From Elusimicrobiota bacterium (lineage in GTDB: Bacteria; Elusimicrobiota; Elusimicrobia; Elusimicrobiales; UBA9959), in the NCBI GenBank assembly GCA_003482905.1, contig DMXM01000028.1:55718-119717 (forward strand): a stretch of DNA of 64,000 nucleotides, written 5' to 3'. The position numbers and the translations under genes are program-made. This document shows, piece after piece, positions 59,970 through 64,000 of this stretch (its first letter is position 1; each line of letters begins with the position of its first letter). The notes under the pieces are model-generated. The model worked only from the letters and a program-made list of their open reading frames with translations. It did not search any database and was not told where the DNA came from.

Positions 59970-60041
59970 CTTAAGTCTTCCTCCTGATAACCTAATCTCC
60001 CCCCAGCCATTTCCCCGCGAGTTCCGGGAGTTTCGGGAGTT

Positions 60042-60064
60042 TCGGGGACAGTATGTTTAATCGG
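60042..60064 (+). repeat. R3 repeat
   Basis: TCGGGGACAGTATGTTTAAT, followed 15 bp later by the reversed ACTGTCCCCGGAA half. Confidence 0.6.
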
Positions 60065-60090
60065 GACTTCTGCACACTGTCCCCGGAACT

Positions 60091-60163
60091 CCCCTTCAAC
60101 TTGAAATGCCAGATTGGCATTTCAAATTTTCGCGCTCGACGATAGTTAGCTGGAACATAAAGG
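60091..60163 (-). pseudogene. ORF6N gene remnant with its palindrome
   Basis: Minus-strand translation FMFQLTIVERENLKCQSGISS aligns with FMFQLNKKEFENLMFQSGTSS of copy 1, but no further ORF6N sequence is present on either side. The palindrome at 60101-60125 (arm TTGAAATGCCA, centre GAT) is intact and perfect. Confidence 0.8.
60101..60125. repeat. Palindrome in the ORF6N remnant
   Basis: Perfect 11-bp arms. Compared with copy 1, the outer TTGA and inner CCA are the same and the four bases between differ on both sides in a compensating way (AATG against TGTT). Confidence 0.88.
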
Positions 60164-60224
60164 GCGCTTAAGGGACGCTGCATACCATCATAAATTCACA
60201 CACCACCCCAGAGCGTGAACACAT

Positions 60225-60298
60225 GGGGGACGCTGTTTACTGTCTTCCTAACTTGCGGACATTTACCGCGGGAACGATAGTTAGGAAGCAGCGTCCCC
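60225..60298. repeat. R1 inverted pair
   Basis: GGGGACGCTGTTTACTGTCT faces TTAGGAAGCAGCGTCCCC around GCGGACATTTACCGCGGGAA. Best preserved pair with 63279. The gap 59970-60317 holds R3, the ORF6N remnant and this pair. Confidence 0.85.
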
Positions 60299-60317
60299 TG
60301 ATACAGCAAAGAACAAT

Positions 60318-60623
60318 TCAATGCGCCCGGGGCGAATGCGCCGGCTTAAACGACATTTGAATCCCGGAAGCATCCAATACACCCATAAAGATCTTTAATC
60401 CCGGATTGCCGCTTTTTGAAAACATTTTATAAACGCCGGCTCGTGACACGGAAACCTCTTTGGCAGTTTTTGACAAACCGCGCGCCCTTACAACTTGAGC
60501 AAGAACAGCAAGCATAAGCGTTACATTATTCTCTTCGGCAGCCGCATTCATATAGCGCGCCGCCTCTTGCGGATCCGCAAGGGCTTTATCTAAATATTCT
60601 TCGTGTGTTCTATAGCGTTTCAT
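60318..60623 (-). CDS. Antidote of a HI1419/HI1420-type toxin-antitoxin pair
   Basis: 101 residues. Start MKRYRTHEEYLDKALADPQEAARYMNAA and HTH (RARGLSKTAKEVSVSRAGVYKMF) are those of the HigA-like addiction-module antidotes. ATGA overlap with the toxin gene upstream (60620-60623). The toxin has lost its middle, so this antidote may persist as a free regulator. It likely binds the palindrome at 60788. Confidence 0.9.
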   Translation of the reverse strand: MKRYRTHEEYLDKALADPQEAARYMNAAAEENNVTLMLAVLAQVVRARGLSKTAKEVSVSRAGVYKMFSKSGNPGLKIFMGVLDASGIQMSFKPAHSPRAH

Positions 60624-60778
60624 AGGTCCTTCTTAAAATCTTCCCAATATTTCACTGCCTCGGCGAAAGTTACCCGCAATCTTATTTTAGCGGCGCCGCT
60701 CCTGTCCCTGAGCGAATCCACATACTCAGTATATGGTTCTACCCCGGCGCTGGTACTATAGATAATGGATCTCTTCAT
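60620..60778 (-). pseudogene. Internally deleted RelE/HigB-type toxin
   Basis: 52 codons, start at 60778. Residues 1-33 (VEPYTEYVDSLRDRSGAAKIR) match the N terminus of HI1419-type toxins and residues 40-52 (EAVKYWEDFKKDL) match their C terminus; about 60 residues that carry the RNase face are gone, without a frameshift. Its short length makes it easy to miss. Confidence 0.75.
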
Positions 60779-60787
60779 TGATCTACC

Positions 60788-60818
60788 ATAGTGTACACTA
60801 TAGTTTACACCCTGTCAA
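60788..60818 (-). promoter_or_regulatory. Promoter and operator of the TA unit
   Basis: Minus-strand TTGACA (60818-60813) and TACACT (60795-60790), 17 bp apart. The perfect palindrome ATAGTGTACACTAT (60788-60801) covers the -10, the expected place for antitoxin autorepression. Confidence 0.7.
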
Positions 60819-60833
60819 GAGCTTATCCCGGTA

Positions 60834-60863
60834 AAACAAAACCGCCGGGCATCCCCGGCGGCT
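60834..60863 (-). terminator. Orphan ACCGCCGG-type hairpin
   Basis: Same GCCGCCGGGG stem and TTTTGTTTT tail on the minus strand as the terminators at 52-59 kb, but no minus-strand gene ends here; the next gene is on the plus strand. Possibly a repeat copy or the relic of a lost gene. Confidence 0.6.
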
Positions 60864-61032
60864 TCGCATTCTGATCTTCCCCCCTGAAAACCCGACCAGA
60901 TTGAAAGTTAGTCAACTAGTCAACAACGTCCCCTACCCCCAGATCTATTGCTAAATTTCAAGACCTAACCCCATTGCCCGATGTTTTTTTGAATAGGCCT
61001 TTCGGCCTATATGGCAATTTACCTTATGGCAC
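60864..61032. other. Gap with one hairpin
   Basis: No gene. ATAGGCC-TTTC-GGCCTAT at 60993-61010 is a perfect 7-bp hairpin after a T-rich stretch; nothing else recognised. Confidence 0.4.
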
Positions 61033-61061
61033 TTGTTCATATACGCCCAACACGCTAAACT
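61033..61061 (+). promoter_or_regulatory. Probable promoter of leader copy B
   Basis: TTGTTC (61033-61038), 17 bp, TAAACT (61056-61061): the same two hexamers as before copy A. Confidence 0.5.
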
Positions 61062-61081
61062 ATAAATGTCGTAAGTCGTAT

Positions 61082-61146
61082 CCTTGTAATTCGGGGAATT
61101 GGCCCCGGAGTATCCACGACCGGACCGTAATCCGGTGTATCCAGGG
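61082..61146 (+). promoter_or_regulatory. Purine-riboswitch-like aptamer, variant core (copy B)
   Basis: P1 CCTTG (61082-61086) with CAGGG (61142-61146); J1/2 TAA; P2 61090-61096 with 61103-61109, loop AATTGG; J2/3 GTATCCAC (61110-61117); P3 61119-61124 with 61131-61136, loop CCGTAA; J3/1 TATC. Compared with copy A both stems differ in sequence but keep pairing, while loops and junctions are nearly the same. C replaces U at the U51-equivalent position of guanine sensors, as in 2'-deoxyguanosine-binding relatives. Confidence 0.75.
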
Positions 61147-61177
61147 AAAGCGAAATTAAAATCGCTTTCCTTTTTTT
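61145..61177 (+). terminator. Leader terminator
   Basis: GGAAAGCGA, loop AATTAAAA, TCGCTTTCC, seven T. It lies 37 bp before the start codon at 61214 and shares GG with P1, so it should be off when the aptamer is folded. Confidence 0.9.
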
Positions 61178-61213
61178 ATTGAAACATAAATCGGATAGGG
61201 GGGAACAAAGCTT

Positions 61214-61849
61214 ATGAAGAAAAGCAAAGTGTTATTTATAGCGGCAATAGTGACGGTATCGGCAGCCTCGGTTGCAGGTGCGACCGGCATGCATGTGGAT
61301 TTCGATAGAGGGATATCCGCCCAACCAAGCTTTATCGAATCTGTCCGGGCTTTAGACACCGCCCTAGAGGTCGCAGCACCAGTCTGCGCAAAAACACACC
61401 CCGCCGGGAATCAGACTGCGACAGCCTACACCGGCAAGGTTTATCTTAAATCTAAGCAGCGCGCTATGAAGCAAAGGTTGATAGCAAGCCTTTCCACCAC
61501 CAAAGATTCCTCGCACTTAAAGTCTTTTATTTCGAACCATAACACAGTTGTACTGTTCGACTCTGAGAAAATATATTTAGCTTCTGGTGAGTTTGATGTA
61601 TATGCGGAAATTATCAATAATGAGTTACTGAAAGAGTTTCTCGCACAGACACCGGGAAATCGGGGGAAATGCCGGCTTGTTATGAAGTATGTCAGGGTAT
61701 GCAATTTCTGGGTCGGCCTTGTCTGCAATCTATGGGAGCTCTATGAAATTTATGAGGAAGTATGTGATGGCCCTGACTCGGATGACACCCCTGTATACCC
61801 AACCACAGGCGGCCCGGATTGCTCAGATGGCCCCCAGCGCTTCCATTAA
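61214..61849 (+). CDS. Secreted cysteine-containing protein under riboswitch-like control
   Basis: 211 residues, no known family. Signal peptide about 1-22 (KVLFIAAIVTVSAASVAGA), mostly helical middle, then a C-terminal region with several cysteines (GKCRLVMKYVRVCNFWVGLVCNLWELYEIYEEVCDGPD, about 153-190) that alternates hydrophobic and charged residues, and a Gly/Pro-rich end. Codon use is more AT-rich than the rest of the window. It is followed by a CPBP protease gene and may be its substrate or its cargo. Confidence 0.75.
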   Translation: MKKSKVLFIAAIVTVSAASVAGATGMHVDFDRGISAQPSFIESVRALDTALEVAAPVCAKTHPAGNQTATAYTGKVYLKSKQRAMKQRLIASLSTTKDSSHLKSFISNHNTVVLFDSEKIYLASGEFDVYAEIINNELLKEFLAQTPGNRGKCRLVMKYVRVCNFWVGLVCNLWELYEIYEEVCDGPDSDDTPVYPTTGGPDCSDGPQRFH

Positions 61850-61859
61850 ACATCGCTCT

Positions 61860-61888
61860 CCCCTCTGCGCGAGTTATGCGCAGAGGGG
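61860..61888 (+). promoter_or_regulatory. Hairpin that covers the ribosome-binding site of the protease gene
   Basis: CCCCTCTGCGC, loop GAGTTAT, GCGCAGAGGGG: perfect 11-bp stem, no T-run. The AGAGGGGGA that serves the ATG at 61898 lies in the 3' arm, so translation is probably blocked unless the stem opens. Confidence 0.65.
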
Positions 61889-61897
61889 GACTTCAAT

Positions 61898-62632
61898 ATG
61901 AAGACCGGCTTTTCTGAACTCAAATCTGTTCCCATTCTAAAATGGATGGGGATGTTCGTGCTCTCTATTATCGCCGCGTTAGCGATGTATGCGATATTGC
62001 GCTCTACCATAGTAAAATTCCCTTCAAAAGAGATCTTTGGCGCATTGCTTTCCCTCATTTTCCTCGTGACCTCCGCAAAAATGCTGGGCGATTTAGGGAT
62101 TGGTTTGCGCCAAACACTTAGCGGCAGTGAAACAAGGGTATCTACAAGCATTAAGACCGCGGTGAAATATTACGCTTTGCTTTTTGGTGTAATAGTGGTG
62201 ACAATTGGTGTTTTAGCAGGAACCGATTACCTGTTGTCGCATTTCAACATTTTACAGAAAGACGCGCTCGATAAGCTGATCCCGGAATCATTGCCCCAAA
62301 CCAGTTACATAGCAACAAGTCTACTTGGGTCTCCTTGGCGTTTAGTATTGTTTATGTTTTCCGCATGTGTTCTGGGGCCGATAGGAGAGGAACTAATGTT
62401 CCGGCGCCTATTTTATGTCGGTCTTCGCCATAAATATAGTTTCATTGCTTCATTGGCGTTGTCCTCACTATTTTTCGGCTTTTTTCATGGAGGCGGGTGG
62501 TTTGTGGCATCCATTAACGGATCTATCCTGGGATATGTTTATGAAAAAGAGAAAGATTTACTGGCCGTAATATTCCTCCACTCCATAATCAACATCACAG
62601 CAATAGCGGCAGGGTTTACTTTATTATCATGA
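61898..62632 (+). CDS. CPBP-family intramembrane metalloprotease
   Basis: 244 residues with about seven membrane segments. The active-site motifs of CAAX/CPBP proteases are visible: GEELMFRRLFY (EExxxR, about 164-169), FFGFFHGG and FLHSIIN. Family members process or confer immunity to peptides, including bacteriocins. Gene spacing (48 bp) suggests cotranscription with the secreted protein upstream. Confidence 0.9.
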   Translation: MKTGFSELKSVPILKWMGMFVLSIIAALAMYAILRSTIVKFPSKEIFGALLSLIFLVTSAKMLGDLGIGLRQTLSGSETRVSTSIKTAVKYYALLFGVIVVTIGVLAGTDYLLSHFNILQKDALDKLIPESLPQTSYIATSLLGSPWRLVLFMFSACVLGPIGEELMFRRLFYVGLRHKYSFIASLALSSLFFGFFHGGGWFVASINGSILGYVYEKEKDLLAVIFLHSIINITAIAAGFTLLS

Positions 62633-62667
62633 ACCAAGGACAGCGCCCCATTTTCCCCTGTTTTACT

Positions 62668-63252
62668 CTAGCCGCGATTGCGTTCTAAGAGAAGAAGCAT
62701 CATAAGGCTATAGAGGATGTGGGTTTCTTCGGCCTGGGAAAGCTCTTCGTGTTTGGTTATTTCAAAGCGGCCTTCTAAAAATGCGGCTTTTTTTTGCACC
62801 CGCATCACCAAACGACCATCGCTGGTTTTTACCGTATAGGCTGGATGAAAAACATAACCGCTGAAAATGCCAAGCAGCGGGACCATATTCATCAACCCGT
62901 CAAAGACCTTAATCCAGGGATCTTCCTCGCGTATTTGATAAACCGGCGCATCCCCGTAGAATATTTCATAATTTGTGCGCCATAAAGAAGCCATGCCATG
63001 CCGCGCAAGCCGGCCTATCTTCTCCCCGCTGGGCCCGGCAAAGGCATAATTGGCTGAAATGTCCAGCACCCTGTCCGCGTCTATCTTGCACAAAAGCCTG
63101 GATTGGTCCTGATCCGAAAATATCTGTACTGATTCTTTAAGCTTTAAAGGCGCCTGCCTGACATAGCAGACCGGCAAACCAGTCGAGTCCGTGACTGGTA
63201 TCTGTGTAGCGAAAGTAAAAAGTTTAAAGTTTACACTAAGCGGATATTCCAT
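62668..63252 (-). CDS. LURP-one-related / tubby-like beta-barrel protein
   Basis: 194 residues. YPLSVNFKLFTFATQIPVTDSTG and repeated strands with the tubby-like pattern, e.g. YEIFYGDAPVYQIREEDPWIKVFDGL and KTSDGRLVMRVQKKAAFLEGRFEI. The C terminus is a helix. Bacterial LOR proteins are soluble or membrane-associated and of uncertain function. The start at 63252 is chosen over one 8 codons upstream, which lies in repeat DNA. Confidence 0.8.
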   Translation of the reverse strand: MEYPLSVNFKLFTFATQIPVTDSTGLPVCYVRQAPLKLKESVQIFSDQDQSRLLCKIDADRVLDISANYAFAGPSGEKIGRLARHGMASLWRTNYEIFYGDAPVYQIREEDPWIKVFDGLMNMVPLLGIFSGYVFHPAYTVKTSDGRLVMRVQKKAAFLEGRFEITKHEELSQAEETHILYSLMMLLLLERNRG

Positions 63253-63278
63253 ACAGCACCTTATCCTTGTGAGCACAT

Positions 63279-63359
63279 GGGGACGCTGCTTACTATCTTC
63301 CTAACTTGCAGACATTTACCACGGGTACAATAATTAGGAAGTTAGGAAACAGCGTCCCG
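63279..63359. repeat. R1 inverted pair
   Basis: GGGGACGCTGCTTACTATCT faces TTAGGAAACAGCGTCCC, centre GCAGACATTTACCACGGG. GAGCACATGG before it matches GAACACATGG before the 60225 pair. Confidence 0.85.
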
Positions 63360-63370
63360 TATCCCACCAT

Positions 63371-63394
63371 TTAATTAAATATACTGTCCCCGGA
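63371..63394 (-). repeat. R3 repeat, reverse orientation
   Basis: TTAATTAAATATACTGTCCC followed by CGGAAT. Confidence 0.6.
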
Positions 63395-63712
63395 ATCCCC
63401 CTATTCCCCCGATACACCATTTTCTGTAAACGCCGGGGGCAAAGTGTCCGGTTTCCGGCGGTCAGTATATCCAGGTCTTTGATTGCGTGACATTTCTTTG
63501 AAACCAAAATTTTGTAAGCTTCTTATATCGTGAGCGATAACAGTTCTTTGCCTTTAGGCTTTAAAACACCTTGCCCGACGCTAATTAAGCTTCTGGCAAG
63601 GCCGTGTTGCTCGCTGCTGCCTGATCCTGCGGGAGATTCTATCGGTTAATTGCGCCGCTCTTGCCCACCCGACTAACTTTTTATACGGGAGAGGTGCGCC
63701 CAAACAGTAAAA
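63395..63712. other. Gap without recognised gene
   Basis: 318 bp with no convincing reading frame in either strand and no clear hairpin terminator. It is moderately AT-rich and ends at a repeated insertion-sequence-like end. Confidence 0.4.
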
Positions 63713-63770
63713 AACGACTCAAACTGTACACTGCGAACCGGCGGAAACTGTACACTTTTGGACCGGCGCT
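63713..63770. mobile_element. Insertion-sequence end with tandem AAACTGTACAC units
   Basis: AAACTGTACAC occurs at 63721 and 63745 with a 24-bp period, as in the multiple terminal repeats of IS21-like ends. No transposase is present in the window beside it. Confidence 0.5.
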
Positions 63771-64000
63771 AACACATTTTCAGGCAGATCCTTCCAGTAA
63801 CGCGTGACAGGAAGTTTTTCAAATCCCATTTTTTCGTAAAACCCAGCCCGGCCGCAAGGCACCAACACGCCTTTGGCGCCCTTCGCCGCACACCAGCTGT
63901 CGAATGTCCCCAGCATGCTTCTGCCGATGCCCAGCTTGCGGTAATCGGGATGGATAACTATCTCTTCGACAATCCCCGCCCGGCATTCAAAATCCACTTC
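63719..64000 (-). CDS. GNAT acetyltransferase, 5' end beyond the window, 3' end replaced
   Basis: At least 93 residues. The acetyl-CoA loop is visible in HPDYRKLGIGRSMLGTF and then GAKGVLVPCGRAGFYEKMGF with the usual Tyr near the end. The last 15 residues (LAPVQKCTVSAGSQCTV region) are translated from the AAACTGTACAC repeats of the insertion-sequence end, so the original C terminus was probably cut off. The start lies outside the window. Confidence 0.8.
   Translation of the reverse strand, partial: EVDFECRAGIVEEIVIHPDYRKLGIGRSMLGTFDSWCAAKGAKGVLVPCGRAGFYEKMGFEKLPVTRYWKDLPENVLAPVQKCTVSAGSQCTV

Noticed and set aside
55336..63394. CRISPR array from the many short repeats
   Set aside because: Repeats are palindromic, irregularly spaced and without unique spacers; no cas genes.

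Overview
The window comes from a GC-rich, diderm bacterium. It encodes an RND pump with an outer-membrane TolC-type factor, many lipoproteins, FtsX with an EnvC-like partner, and a secretin. Gene order, heavy use of ATA/AGG codons despite high GC, and several families fit Elusimicrobiota or a similar uncultured phylum, but that is an inference, not a demonstrated identity. There is no rRNA, CRISPR array or complete prophage.

Layout. 1-5022 (minus strand): solute-binding-like protein (cut by the window edge), TsaD, a CtpA-type S41 protease, an EnvC-like protein and FtsX. 5107-6151: a secreted unknown behind a riboswitch-like leader. 6221-12208: a TetR-regulated RND efflux operon in which the TetR and TolC reading frames are joined without a stop. 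12266-16316: amino-acid permease, lytic transglycosylase, sensor kinase. 16464-23523 (minus): one long housekeeping operon (site-2 protease, TrpRS, ScpA, ScpB, GalT, GlgA, PLD-like). 23629-26777: nucleotide-sugar dehydrogenase and a PAS kinase. 26851-26925: tRNA-Arg with the unusual anticodon GCG. 27207-38641: PilT-like ATPase, RluA, LysR/PruA pair, two unknown exported proteins, SSB, Pgm, SulP-STAS-cNMP transporter. 38767-45540: second SSB, matrixin, MutT, lipocalin, transposon scars, RlmN. 45808-53837: phospholipase-like protein, orphan secretin, RsgA, CsgG-like lipoprotein. 53978-64000: an accessory, increasingly AT-rich zone of small unknown exported proteins, ORF6N genes, a decayed toxin-antitoxin pair, a CPBP protease and dispersed repeats.

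Two observations stand out. (1) Two leaders far apart (6004-6103 minus, 61082-61177 plus) fold as the same RNA: a purine-riboswitch architecture with both loops, J1/2 and J2/3 recognisable, but with C instead of U at the position equivalent to U51, a longer J3/1, and a terminator that overlaps P1. Each precedes a secreted protein of unknown function. (2) Both intact ORF6N genes and one ORF6N remnant carry, at the same place in the coding sequence, a perfect 25-31 bp palindrome whose sequence differs between copies but stays symmetric. This looks like a self-encoded target site that changes with the protein.

Other themes: three genes look like in-frame internal deletions (transposase, SGNH hydrolase, HigB-like toxin). 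At least four families of dispersed palindromic repeats occupy intergenic gaps, and some of them form the ends of genes. A family of near-identical GC-stem terminators closes most minus-strand genes between 50 and 60 kb.
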